A stretch of 64,000 nt of DNA from Pomphorhynchus laevis (Eukaryota > Acanthocephala > Palaeacanthocephala > Echinorhynchida > Pomphorhynchidae): the NCBI GenBank assembly GCA_012934845.2, contig WNNJ02003773.1:1-64000 (forward strand). The letters run 5' to 3'. Below, in pieces: positions 49,201-56,945 of the stretch. Positions within the stretch are counted from its first letter, which is position 1. Every line of letters starts with the position of its first letter. The notes under the pieces were generated by a model, which saw only the letters and a program-made list of their open reading frames with translations, did no database searches and was not told the DNA's origin. The position numbers and the translations under genes are program-made.

Positions 49201-52200
49201 TGCTGATCTTTTGACTGCGGCAATAGTTCAGAGTTGTGGTTCGTCTTCCAGTCGGCGCTTCACGAGTCGTCCTTTTAATTATCGCAAGTGGCCTATCCTG
49301 CAAGAAATGCAGCGAACACTGCTTAGAATGTCTCGCGATTGTAGTAGTGGGCATTCTACAAAGGAGGCTTATATTGTCCTTCGACGGGTTTATACCAAAA
49401 TGTTGCAGACTTTTTACCGAGATCGTTTGTACGCAGAAGAGTGTCATCGATTAAGTTTGGCAGAGAGCTTTCCATGGAAAGTCCATTCTAAACATCATAA
49501 TAAAATCATGTCTTTAGTTCCGCTTTCCAAGTGGGTTGATCACTTTCGCTCTTTCCTCCATCTCGATGATCTATCGTTGTCATTGCCAGCTAATAATTTT
49601 GATTTTGACGGTTCCTCTGGTTTGATTGATACACCCTTTTCCATTGATGAAATTGAAGGATGCCTTGCGCGGATGCATGTGAAGAAAGCTAGTGGTCCGG
49701 ATAATCTCTGCGTGGAGCAACTCCGAGCTACATTCCACATATTTGGCAGCTATTGGACCTTTATGTTCAATTCTCTACTCTATGGATCCTGTTTGCCATT
49801 CTCTTGGAAAGAGGGGATAGTGAAAGTTCTATATAAGGGCACCGGTCCTTTGGAATCTCCAGACTCTTATCGCGGAATTTTCCTTTTAAACCACGTTTAT
49901 AAATTATTGTCGTTTGTATTAACTTCTCGACTAGCTAAGCACTGTTCTTCGTTATTGCCTGAAGAACAATTTGGATTTCGGCAAGGTCGCTCGACTTGTG
50001 ATGCTATCAGTCTAGTGCGTTCTTCTGTAGTCAACTGTATTTCTAATAAAAATTCATTATATGCCATCTTTATTGATTTTCGTAGAGCATTTGACTCAGT
50101 CAATCGAAATATCCTACTTTCTAAGCTGCATAATAATTGTAATCTTCGTGGGCGCTTTCTTCGCCTACTATATCAGATTCTATTACCTAACCGTGTCAAG
50201 GTATTCGATGATTTAGCATACTCTGACTTCTTCACAGTTAATCATGGCGTACTGCAGGGGGACCCAATCAGTCCTCTATTATTTTCAATCTTCGTTATTG
50301 ATTTACCACCGGTTATACGGTCTTTTGCAAACGAAGTTGAGTTGGCGCTATATGCTGACGATCTTGTGATCCTGACAAGAAACCTAGGCACGGCTCAAAA
50401 GGCACTCGATGGCTTGACTGTATTTTGTAGTCGGAATGAACTAGACATCAACATTTCAAAATCAACGGTAGTGAAGTTCCGCGGTGGTGGTCGTTTATCC
50501 AAGCATGACTCGCTTTTTATAAAGTCTCAGACACTAGAGTTCTGTACTAATTATAAGTATCTTGGCGTTCTATTAACGTCTAGATGGTCTTTTACCGCGC
50601 ACCTTGAGGCTAAATCTTCTAAGATTGCAATTAAAACGGCTTCATATCCTCAACTAAGGAAGCTGTCGTTTGAAGGAGCGTTGAGATATTTCGAGTTAAT
50701 GCTTCTACCAATTATTCAGTATGGGTTGGCAACATTCTGGGAGGACCTCACTGAGTTAAATTTTAGACAGATTGATAGGTGTCAGGCCCGATTTTTGAAA
50801 CATATAGTTGGAGTATCCAATAAATGTAGTACGACAGCGATCACATACTTGGCAAAAATAAAGCCGCTTAGTGTCCGATTATGTAGTAGTCTTAGATGTG
50901 TTCAAACGTCTAGTTATCTCCAACATTTGGTAGCTCTTGAGACTAAATTCTTAAACGTGGATCATGATTTAGCCAATTCTCCTGTGTACCTGCAAAACAG
51001 TTGGAGATCACCGTTAAATGTGAAACGCCCATTGATATGGAGGTAGCCAATTCTCCTGTGTACCTGCAAAACAGTTGGAGATCACCGTTAAATGTGAAAC
51101 GCCCATTGATATGGAGGTTATCTATTCATGGTTTTCATGATAACTACTGTCGCCGACTTCTCGCTTGTCATCGCCGTGATTCTTCTTGTATATGCCGCTT
51201 CTGTGCTTCTTCCTGTGATGCATTGCTCCATGCTCTAGCCTGCCCTCAACTCAGCCTTATGTCACTTCAAGAGATTAATGATCTTCGTCATTGATCAAAA
51301 AAAACGACGCATTAAGAAGACAATATGTATACTTCAAATTTTGTTGATTCTGACTAATTTCCTATTTTGTAATTATTTGCCCAGCCGAAAGGCGGAACGG
51401 GAAATAAAACTCTGTATTAATATTATTAATATTATTAATATTATTATTAATTGATGTGGCCAATATTATTAGCAATAATATCAATTAATGTGGTATTCAT
51501 TAATTGATGTGGCCAATAATATTATTAATGATGTGGCCAATATTATTAATATTATTAATATTATTAATATTATTAATATTAATATTATTGGCCACAATAA
51601 TATTATTAATATTATTATTAATTGATGTGGCCAATATTATTAGCAATAATATCAATTAATGTGGTATTCATTAATTGATTGTGGCCAATTGATGTGGTAT
51701 TCATTAATTAATGTGGTATTTATTAATTAATGTGGCCAATCAATTAATGTGGTATTCATTGACTTTTCAAGAGCATTCGATCGGGTGCCGCATGAGAGCT
51801 TGGTAGCATTACTATTTAACTACGACATTCCTGTAATGTTGTGTAATTGGATTCAAGATTTCCTACGTAATCGTTTCTTTAGGGTGAGAGTTGGCACCCA
51901 TCTTTCCACTTCCAGACGCGTTTACTGTGGTGTTCCGCAGGGTACCGTACTAGGACCTCTGCTGTTTATTGTGTTCCTTAACGATTTGTTGCTGCGGATT
52001 CAGAGTCCCTGTCTTGCTTTTGCTGACGACCTCAAAATATGGTCTGTAGATGATATTGATCCGCTTGGCATTTCCCTGCAGGAAGACCTTAATGAAATAT
52101 ACCAATGGAGTGAGGCTACTGGTATGAAGATCAATGTTGACAAATGCGGCCACATGAAATTAGGAAGGCGTTGCGATGACCGTCGTTTTCGCCTCGGAAT

Positions 52201-55200
52201 TTCAATTCTTAATGTCGTCATGGAGTATAGGGATCTGGGTGTCATGGTGCATAGGACATTGAAATCCCGATCAAATACAGAGTTTGCCTATAGTTCAAGA
52301 GTTCAATAAACTAGAGTCAATCCTTCGTAGAGGTTCTCGAATGTGTATGGATGGATCATATTCATATCGTGAGCGGCTTGAATTTCTAAAGATACCATCT
52401 TTGGGTCAGAGGCTATATTACCTAGACCTTGTTGCATTATGGCGAATGGTTAATGGGATAGATGGTTTTCCCTCGTGCTATGTTAAAGTTTGTTCTCAGA
52501 CGCATCGTGGCCACCCGTTGAAACTATTTAAGTTTCCCCACGGTAAAGTAGTGAGTTTGGCTAGGCTCTCACATAGAGCATTAAACGCTTGGAACACGTT
52601 GCTAGGAGAAATAAAGAATTGAAAAGAATTAACTACTCGAAACCTAAATTCTCGTCTTGTCATAGGTTATAATGGACTTTTCAAAAAGAGGATGGCGCGA
52701 TTTATGATAGACATTTGTGTTCTCAGCCATTTGTCGCCGTCCTGCTCATTTAATAACCCGTGCACTTATTATGGTAAATGAAAATAACTCAAGTATGGTA
52801 AAAGATTACTTGTATTGCGATAACACAATTTCAATACAAGTAAATTCATTTGGTTGAGTAAGCAAATGTGCTGATGCTATTCCACGCCGTATTGCAGCGA
52901 AGTTGTATTAAATTAAAAACAGTCAATAACTTTTTTAACAAATTAAGAATGCTGTTGAGCTTCAAATGAGCAAGAGTAGCCCAATTGAAGTTTAATGGTC
53001 ATACGAATTTCGTGCAGCCCAATTAAAGCTAAGTCGTCATAAGAGCTTCTCGCAACTCACAGTAGTAATCAACTAACTTATCTAAAATCAATTTTCAAAG
53101 CAGCCCATTTGGGGCAACCGTATGGCCTTTGTATTATTACGTAGAGAAATTTATATCAAAACATTTAAAAGTAATATTTTTTATTAATTAATATATGAAG
53201 AGTCGAGTTCTAACATGAGACTTGTGTATGATTTGCTCTTAACCGAAATAAAATATCAAAGATCAAAGTTATTACAATCTTTCATATTTTAATTAAACAA
53301 TTTTGAATAACAATTTCTTAAAAAAGTGGGATAAGGAAAAGTATAAAAGATTAAGGAATGGATCATTAATGGATTTTGTCGTTATTTGATACATTTAAAA
53401 CACCTATAAATACAAAATCACCATTTTGTTATTGTGCGATTATTGCAGTAAGATTTAATGGAATGGTTAACTAATGCGGTCAAAACCTGAATGATTACTT
53501 CTTTCCTTCAACAACCAAATACTATCTCATTTTACTTTAAATTAGAAACTTTATATTCTTCCAGTATAGATTAAATTGAGGTAATTTCACTGTTTTAAAA
53601 ATAATATACATCATTGCGATTGATGTCAAATGAATGATAACGAACAATCATAATAACTGAAGTTTCGACGTTATTACGACTAATTAGCAGAGCGTACTCC
53701 TAGCTGCTGGCCGCAGAGAGACCACTAAGCGGTCACTAGCGACATTATTGTAATGTGCAGGGAACTATGATGCAGCAAGTCATAAACCTGACATGACTTA
53801 CATCATATATCCAATACGGTAGTAGTAAATAGCGTGTCACTATTCAGTGCGCAATCGGTATTTTACTACGGGCGAAAAATATTAATTTAAATTAAAAACT
53901 TTTGGCAAATTTTCCAAATATCATTATAATTCACGCTAAATGAAGTTGAAACCAGCAATCCTAGCGACTGCAATTTCGTCGTTATTACTACTCATTAGTA
54001 AGAGATACTACTTAATATTCACTGTGGTGGTATTAATTACAAATTAATATATTAATATTTTAGAAAAAATAAGAATAATATTACCTTACATAATATTATA
54101 TTACATTACCGAAATGGTAAATGTACAGCAGTTTCTCTATAATATCAATAAAATTAATAATATCATTTTTTATCTATAATATTAATCAATTCAAATGGAG
54201 CGATTGTTAATATTAATAGATTTTTTGCTCATTAATTTTAATTATTTATTTAATGGTGAGTATAAATATTATTTAATTCTTCGAATTTTCCATAGTAAAG
54301 TGTTATTATAGTATGTAATGCTTTCGTGACGATTGATGACGCAATATTGTAGTAATTCGTTGTTCAATAAAAAAGGAATTAACATTTTGTAACTGCTACA
54401 TTTATTTATAAATTAATTATTATAAATTTATTATAATCAATTATATCTAACATACTGATACTTCGTATTACAGGTACTGATACTTCGTATTATACTGATA
54501 CTTCGTATTTAATATAAATATTAAAAATTAAAATTAATGATTAATATGAAGAATATTTATATTCTTTATAAAGAATAGAAATATTCTTTATAAATATTTT
54601 ATTTATATTCTTAAATTAAAAATTATGATAAATAAAAATAAAATAAAAAGTAAATAATAAAAGATTATAAATAATTAATAATTTTTCAATCTATAACTTA
54701 CTTAATATATAGAAAGAAAAAAATCAGATCAGATAACTAAGTCTACGTGTTTTATGCTTTTTCTTTATAGAAAAAGAAAAAAATCAGATTTTTTTTATAA
54801 TTTTTTTTATATTTTTTTTATCAGACTTTTTTTTCTTTATAGAAAGAAAAAAATCAGATCAGATAACTACGTGTTTTATGCTGTAAATTAAAAATAATGC
54901 TAAAAATTTAAGTAATTAAATAATAAATAATTTAATAATTATTAATAATTATTAATAATTATTAAATAATTATTTAATAATTTAATAATTAAAAATTACT
55001 TTCTTTATTGATTTCCTAAAGTTTATAAACAAAAGTTTATATATAAGATTTGATACAATTAATATCAAATAAAATATAAAATTGAAATTAGGAATAAAAA
55101 TCAATTTTTATGATTGAATAATAAATAACTGACGACGCATCAGAATAAGAATTATCACGAAGAACTGATGTAATCAGGTTTAAAATTTAAAATAAAAGTC

Positions 55201-55944
55201 AAATTTTATAAATTGACTTTTAATAACATCACCTGTTATTTTATAAATAACAGGTGATGTATAAGAATAAGGAATAGAGCTTAGTTATCAGAAGGAAATG
55301 CTTTATTATCAGGTTCAGGCCCTAATTCCACAAAATTCATTAATAGATCAAGATCAATTTATTAATCTTGAATTAAACTTTTAAGATTAATGATCGATAA
55401 GTTAAATGAACATTTTAAATAGCATTTTAAACTGGCACAATTTTAAATTAATTAAAAATTACTTTCTTTATTGATTTCCTAAATTAATAATATGGAGTAC
55501 AAGGATAAAAACTTAAAGAAGCACAAATTGTTTTTTTTTGGCCAGACTATGTTGGGTTTCGGATTTTATTAATATAAAGAATATTTATAATTAACATAAA
55601 TATTTAAATTCAACGATATTAAATCTACAATATATACAATTTAATCATTTGAAACAATCTATAATTAAGTTATAAAATGGAAAAATAATCACATTTAAAA
55701 TAATCACATGTTCAACTTAATGTTATACCTTGGTTACTAATCCATATTGGCAGATGTAAATTTGAATAATCTGTTTTGACAACTGCTTTGTGAGGAACAT
55801 ATTTCTCCAAGAATTACTACAGCGTTTGTCACTCATTAATAAATTGGAATGGTGGTGATGTTGCAATGGTGGGAGTTTGCTCGTCGTCGGTGAATTATTT
55901 ATACTCGACTGCGTCATATTATTCTCCTGTTCAATTTCGATCAT
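34097..55944 (-). CDS. Raf: RAF-family serine/threonine kinase gene (15 exons)
   Basis: Exons in coding order: 55944-55729, 44901-44789, 43277-43222, 42685-42505, 41618-41504, 41418-41367, 41219-41146, 40693-40582, 39284-39200, 39154-38978, 38930-38870, 38176-38075, 36659-36525, 34401-34267, 34210-34097. They sum to 1728 bp (575 codons plus stop), all GT-AG, all phases compatible. RAF kinases link Ras-GTP to MEK/ERK. Visible: Ras-binding-like domain (about 59-128), C1 zinc domain (132-178), serine-rich KSSSQP (249-254, a 14-3-3-type site), kinase domain with GSGSFGTV (291-298), catalytic K312, HRDLKSN with D405, DMG (422-424), APE (449-451), and C-terminal RSCSIP (555-560, second 14-3-3 site). 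It is shorter than vertebrate RAF1 (648 residues). Exon 1 is the least certain. Confidence 0.93.
34267..34401 (-). CDS. Raf: RAF exon 14: kinase C-lobe
   Basis: Encodes ILFLVGIGRLRLNVNLIKSN then FPKLLKNLVFECCQFERERR and CLFQT, aligning with RAF ([40 protein letters not shown], PLFPQ). The Pro of the usual RP pair is Cys here. Followed by a 56-bp intron. Confidence 0.85.
34915..35420 (+). mobile_element. PLE 3' fragment in RAF intron
   Basis: 34928-35095 matches the last coding part and stop region of the PLE at 25930-26096, and 35330-35420 matches its 3' tail (GTATTTGGCCCCTCTGCTAT). Broken. A 120-bp host segment (AAAGGATATTAAAATATAAT onward) occurs in direct orientation at about 35463 and 35847, bracketing another tail-like AT-rich piece. 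Confidence 0.75.
36181..36420. repeat. Dispersed repeat shared with 52.8-53.06 kb
   Basis: GAGTGAGTAAATGTGCCGAG then TATTCTACGCCGTATGACAT parallels GAGTAAGCAAATGTGCTGAT then TATTCCACGCCGTATTGCAG near 52855-52900, and both continue into a GTGCAGCC/CTGCACG-containing segment. Diverged copies of one unnamed element. Confidence 0.5.
36525..36659 (-). CDS. Raf: RAF exon 13: APE motif and alpha-F
   Basis: Encodes APEVIRMDVKDPYTCWSDIY then AFGVILFEIGSQSLPYESME, matching RAF ([29 protein letters not shown]). Borders CCACTGCAG and GTAATT; phase 0 at both ends. Confidence 0.93.
37030..38030. repeat. 20-bp minisatellite in RAF intron
   Basis: About 50 tandem copies of AATAAACAAAACACATCAGT and its variants (AATAAACAAAAAGTATCAGC, ...GGTATCAGC, ...CACGTTAGT), with local homogeneous blocks (37290-37390, 37740-37890, 37900-38010), a sign of stepwise local amplification. 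It fills most of the 1.4-kb intron between exons 12 and 13. Confidence 0.92.
38075..38176 (-). CDS. Raf: RAF exon 12: activation segment
   Basis: Encodes YWLVKIGDMGLARMADSLKT then DSNPLNPTGSILWM. The DMG-to-APE distance (30 residues) equals BRAF. An alternative in-frame acceptor 30 bases upstream (CCTTAG at 38207) would add LSDIFLQNHQ; which is used cannot be decided from sequence. The next intron holds the 20-bp minisatellite. Confidence 0.85.
38270..38600. repeat. Diverged tandem duplication, one unit interrupted by minisatellite
   Basis: Two related units (about 38280-38450 and 38455-38590) share CCAAAATTAAAATAGAAA/CCAGAATTAAAATAGAAA, GCTCGTTGCAG/ACTCGGTGCAG, TTTTATCGAT and GTTTAAAGCAAACGA/GTTTTAAGCAAACAA. 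The first contains an extra stretch (38320-38370) of the 20-bp minisatellite motif, absent in the second. Confidence 0.65.
38870..38930 (-). CDS. Raf: RAF exon 11: catalytic loop
   Basis: Encodes YMHSRQIIHRDLKSNSILFS with the HRDLKSN catalytic loop. The donor GTATTT after SILFS was chosen because it keeps frame; an earlier GTATCC would break it. Confidence 0.82.
38978..39154 (-). CDS. Raf: RAF exon 10: alpha-C to hinge
   Basis: Encodes KCRHKNIISFLGYIPKPMLA then IVTEWCSGSSLYKHIHIMET, nearly colinear with RAF ([36 protein letters not shown]). The Thr gatekeeper is kept. The exon ends SQAM plus two bases; a 47-bp intron follows. Confidence 0.93.
39200..39284 (-). CDS. Raf: RAF exon 9: catalytic lysine
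   Basis: Encodes KVAIKELNISQFGSDKWEAF then KAEVLALK, with catalytic Lys312 in VAIK and the alpha-C glutamate region. A 45-bp intron (39155-39199) follows. Confidence 0.92.
39477..39866. mobile_element. hAT-like MITE in RAF intron
   Basis: About 390 bp with terminal inverted repeats CAGCGGTTTTCAAAC and, complemented from the right end, CAGCGTTTTCCAAAC; these are hAT-type termini. Flanking octamers CCATAAAG and CTATAGAA agree at 5 of 8 bases, compatible with an aged 8-bp target duplication. No transposase coding. Confidence 0.75.
39930..40040. repeat. GC-richer repeat remnant
   Basis: Contains AGGGGCCCAGGAATT and CAGGGGCCCTGG in an otherwise AT-rich intron; probably the end of another DNA-transposon remnant, not further classifiable. 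Confidence 0.35.
40582..40693 (-). CDS. Raf: RAF exon 8: kinase glycine-rich loop
   Basis: Encodes LKKVSLWEISRDDIIKRYRK then VGSGSFGTVYESELVNH. WEI and GSGSFGTV match RAF (DDWEIP..., IGSGSFGTVYK). The acidic pair before WEI in BRAF (DD) is replaced by SL, so the N-terminal acidic motif is not conserved. Confidence 0.92.
41146..41219 (-). CDS. Raf: RAF exon 7: serine-rich 14-3-3 site segment
   Basis: Encodes ATSLKSSSQPSSPRYQKRL. KSSSQP resembles the conserved RS-x-S-x-P inhibitory 14-3-3 motif of the RAF CR2 region (S259 in RAF1), with Lys for Arg. Ends in phase 0 at GTAAGA. Confidence 0.78.
41367..41418 (-). CDS. Raf: RAF exon 6: linker
   Basis: A 52-bp exon encoding ETRVCSLTSLRDLRLLS, bordered by ATTTCTAG and GTAACG. 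No domain; phase 0 in, phase 1 out. Confidence 0.72.
41504..41618 (-). CDS. Raf: RAF exon 5: linker
   Basis: Encodes KRTKLSKIHDHLNKRATTPT and VLFKGFFSNSCVLPSNKQ, a basic Ser/Thr-rich linker between C1 and kinase domains. Borders TTTTTACATAAG and GTTTGC; one base completes the Trp codon from exon 4. Confidence 0.75.
42505..42685 (-). CDS. Raf: RAF exon 4: cysteine-rich C1 domain
   Basis: Encodes KLCTWQKRSYFSITNCDVC, NKLLIAGLRCNYC and NVKSHNGCSRKANKLYC. Spacing C-x2-C-x9-C-x2-C-x4-H-x2-C-x8-C is that of the short, atypical RAF C1 domain (9 residues between zinc pairs), which binds lipid and 14-3-3 rather than diacylglycerol. The first ligand, His in other RAFs, is Cys132 here. Donor GTATGT is confirmed by the split Trp codon shared with exon 5. 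Confidence 0.88.
43222..43277 (-). CDS. Raf: RAF exon 3: RBD-C1 linker
   Basis: A 56-bp exon ending at GTAAGT. Encodes RNFVEGVHAQNLECEIKF; the LECEIKF part matches the last RBD strand (GEELQVDFL in RAF1). The acceptor AGAAAAG is weak and was chosen for phase continuity with both neighbours. Confidence 0.55.
43390..44345 (+). mobile_element. LINE 3' remnants in RAF intron
   Basis: 43405-43590 reads like a LINE C-terminal Cys/His region (CQYPQLSVLTEYTTSIVF), low certainty. 43735-43805 has 3-4 copies of a 22-bp tandem motif (GGATCCTCATCAGATGACAT). 44040-44340 matches the 3' part of the LINE remnant at 5.03-5.24 kb (GAGATCAAATCTCG, TGGCCGAAGACCGCCT, GATCGCGATGTCTGGAGTA). The final 60 bp recur inverted at 58013-58072. 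Confidence 0.6.
44789..44901 (-). CDS. Raf: RAF exon 2: Ras-binding domain helix
   Basis: Preceded by TTTATTTTACATAG, followed by GTAATG. Encodes VKLKDAFLKQIILDSDDI, aligning with the RAF1 segment GMSLHDCLMKALKVRGL (helix 1), then IKINLDDFLFYYAKS. The key Ras-contact Arg89 of RAF1 aligns with Asp87 here. Ends in phase 2. Confidence 0.65.
45205..45670 (+). pseudogene. Acidic open frame of unknown origin with internal repeat
   Basis: A 90-codon frame (45398-45670) rich in Asp, Glu and Ser (LSDSELTDSLSNANSDNHES, ending SSDNEEEEV). Upstream, a block containing GATCCTGA, ATCTTTACCTATAAACTCA is repeated twice (about 45262-45305 and 45330-45361) and would encode PESLPINSQ in frame. Base composition is less AT-rich than its surroundings. 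Acidic N-termini of this kind occur on some DNA transposases, but no transposase follows. Function unknown. Confidence 0.4.
46265..46800 (-). mobile_element. LINE RT C-terminal fragment
   Basis: Minus-strand frame LNSSKSQMVVFQG, then SRVRYLRFTITLNWSAKAHL, then RLKRILKRARWALKRA: the post-catalytic region of a jockey/I-type RT (K-S-x-x-x-x-F, V-R-Y-L-x-x-x-I...L-x-W). Truncated on both sides; related ORF1 sequence lies upstream at 46.9-47.1 kb, so most of RT and endonuclease is deleted. Confidence 0.65.
46893..47090 (-). mobile_element. LINE ORF1 zinc-knuckle fragment
   Basis: Minus-strand frame CDTCHQCGHWSSRCESPQTC, then GVCGSADKHKKY and SNCSGDHLAYSRKC. This is the triple Cys/His-knuckle pattern (C-x2-C-x4-H-x4-C, C-x2-C, C-x-G-x-H-x4-x-x-C) of gag-like ORF1 proteins of jockey/I LINEs, with one in-frame stop. 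Probably the 5' part of the same copy as the RT piece at 46.3-46.8 kb. Confidence 0.6.
47725..47885. repeat. AATATT / GTGGCC minisatellite, left block
   Basis: Tandem mixtures of ATTAATATT and GTGGTATTCATTAATTGAT plus GTGGCCAAT units. The segment at about 47773-47870 recurs almost unchanged at 51472-51560, on the other side of the LINE. Confidence 0.8.
47886..48385 (+). mobile_element. LINE ORF1 (5'-truncated)
   Basis: Open frame with RSNTVIIRNLPISEDEQ, then FSFFRLPAKRSDVPPWLLIS and VLFQRVYIQPNLSPAEREIQ, ending SSPI and TGA. The order (RNLP...E, later D-x-x-x-A-E-R/L-x-x-E) is that of RRM-like ORF1 proteins of LINEs. The 5' end is missing, cut at the minisatellite. It shares a frame with ORF2, separated only by the TGA at 48383-48385. 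Confidence 0.7.
48386..51046 (+). mobile_element. LINE ORF2: APE endonuclease and reverse transcriptase
   Basis: Open from just after the ORF1 stop. Endonuclease: ILLFNVEGL near 48451, DAVIFNETF, VFVGGDFNAKYSV near 48820-48855, LLDFAFSNC. RT: KASGPDNLCVEQL, LPEEQFGFRQGRST, AIFIDFRRAFDSVNR (motif A, near 50063-50105), GVLQGDPISPLLFSIF (motif B), ALYADDLVILTR (motif C, near 50347), YKYLGVLL. The C-terminal region is interrupted by a 74-bp tandem duplication that ends the frame at 51046. The family matches the copy at 62.26 kb to the window end. Confidence 0.92.
50972..51119. repeat. 74-bp tandem duplication inside LINE ORF2
   Basis: GCCAATTCTCCTGTGTACCT onward (50972-51045) is repeated at 51046-51119 without visible difference. 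74 is not divisible by 3, so the duplication itself shifts the frame. Confidence 0.92.
51047..51415 (+). mobile_element. LINE ORF2 C-terminus and 3' UTR
   Basis: Frame continuing after the duplication: WRSPLNVKRPLIWRLSIHGF, then CICRFCASSCDALLHALACP (CCHC zinc motif also present in the 62-kb copy) and stop near 51294. The 3' UTR ends AATAAAACTCTG followed by (TATTAA)n-like sequence. Confidence 0.85.
51416..51745. repeat. AATATT / GTGGCC minisatellite, right block
   Basis: Tandem array of ATTAATATT, GTGGCCAAT and GTGGTATTCATTAATT units. The last unit runs directly into GTGGTATTCATTGACTTT, the RT motif A (VVFIDF) of the LINE fragment that follows. Confidence 0.85.
51740..52640 (+). mobile_element. 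Second LINE: RT fragment of a different family
   Basis: VVFIDFSRAFDRVPHESL (motif A), RVYCGVPQGTVLGPLLF (motif B), CLAFADDLKIW (motif C, FADD), then in a shifted frame YSYRERLEFLKIPSLGQRLY and LSHRALNAWNTLL, the typical C-terminal end of CR1/jockey-like RTs. Truncated at motif A by the minisatellite and with an internal frame break near 52300. Confidence 0.88.
52790..53080. repeat. Dispersed repeat shared with 36.2 kb
   Basis: Diverged copy of the element at 36181-36420 (see that entry). It follows the LINE fragment directly. Confidence 0.5.
53081..54690. other. RAF intron 1, gene-free part
   Basis: AT-rich DNA. A moderately GC-richer patch at 53655-53880 (for example AGCTGCTGGCCGCAGAGAGA) looks like an old repeat but matches nothing else here except a short echo at 53945-54005 (CGTCGTTATTACTACT). 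Confidence 0.5.
54700..55335 (-). mobile_element. Degraded PLE 3' tails, reverse orientation
   Basis: Complement of the PLE tail seen at 22.2 and 26.2 kb: AAATCAGATCAGATAACTA with ACGTGTTTTATGCT (twice, near 54722 and 54855), and AGGAAATGCTTTATTATCAG with TTCAGGCCCTAATTCC near 55290-55330. Confidence 0.65.
55344..55580. repeat. Direct repeat, left copy (downstream of RAF exon 1)
   Basis: AAGATCAATTTATTAATCTT through GTTGGGTTTCGGATTT matches 56502-56730 nearly base for base. RAF exon 1 lies between the two copies. Confidence 0.88.
55729..55944 (-). CDS. Raf: RAF exon 1: N-terminus and first RBD strand
   Basis: Begins at an ATG with an in-frame stop 27 bases upstream, encodes 72 residues rich in Ser, Asn, Pro and a His run, and ends QIIQIYICQYGLVTK at a GTATAA donor in phase 0. 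The end pattern, joined to exon 2, fits the beta-hairpin of a RAF Ras-binding domain. Assignment rests on phase, order and fold-like pattern across a 10.8-kb intron, so it is inference. Direct repeats of about 230 bp flank this exon. Confidence 0.5.
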
Positions 55945-56501
55945 GCAGTCTTGATTTGTACAATAATTCTAAAATACTGAGCATAAAAACGGTAATTGCA
56001 AATAGAGCATTATGATTGTCTTCTATGTAAACGCTATAGTTCGGGAACGCTTGTTTGACTCACTTGTAGCAATGCTTGTTGCCTTCTCGTCAGAAACAGA
56101 AAATTACAATTTAAAAATAGGACAATAGGCAAACATTAATGTGTGTATCCGTTTTTAAAATAAAAAGACAACATGTAATTTTCTAGTTTATAGAGAAGTT
56201 CACACATTTTCAGAGCGTTTCTAGGAGTTCGTGATCTGATATTATATATAAAGCGAGTTTAGTTACCAAACGGGTTGTAGCAATCGATATTTTTCATTAG
56301 TGAATGAAATGTATGAAATCAATAGTTGTATTACCAGCCTTTTTGAAAGCTGGTAATTTTGGGTTCTGCTACTGATGAATCTGTATGAAACGTAAACCGA
56401 ATAAAAACAACAATTTTCTCAATTTTTATTAGCGTTTAAAATTAATGCTCCTTATATATACTTTCTATATAAATATATTATATATATTGATCAAGATCAA
56501 T

Positions 56502-56730
56502 GGATCAAGATCAATTTATTAATCTTGAATTAAACTTTTAAGATTAATGATCGATAAGTTAAATGGACATTTTAAATAGCATTTTAAACTGGCACAATTT
56601 TAAATTAATTAAAAATTACTTTCTTTATTGATTTCCTAAATTAATAACATGGAGTACAAGGATAAGAACTTAAAGAAGCACAAATTGTTTTTTTTGGCCA
56701 GACTATGTTGGGTTTCGGATTTATTAATAT
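56502..56730. repeat. Direct repeat, right copy (upstream of RAF exon 1)
   Basis: Partner of 55344-55580, same orientation, about 1.16 kb apart. It includes GGAGTACAAGGATAAGAACT and GGCCAGACTATGTTGGGTTT. Confidence 0.88.
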
Positions 56731-56902
56731 TTATATTATATATAAACTATTATATATAATATAATATATTTATATTATACTGCCATGCACAGAGCTTATG
56801 CTAAATTCCCTCTGATGATTCAGATTAAGGGTAGTTCTGTTTTTCGAGCTTTAAACATTGTTTAAGCGTGTGTTAAGGTGTCTTTGGATGATTATTGAAG
56901 TC

Positions 56903-56945
56903 ACAATACGGATGAGCGCCGTTAGAGCGAAACGCGTCTACCGTT
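56903..56945 (+). ncRNA. Hammerhead ribozyme copy 1, core-altered
   Basis: ACAATA, CGGATGA, GCGC CGTTA GAGC, GAAAC, GC, GTC, TACCGTT. Same layout as the other copies, but the CUGAUGA box reads CGGATGA and stem I is weakened, so probably inactive. Confidence 0.75.
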
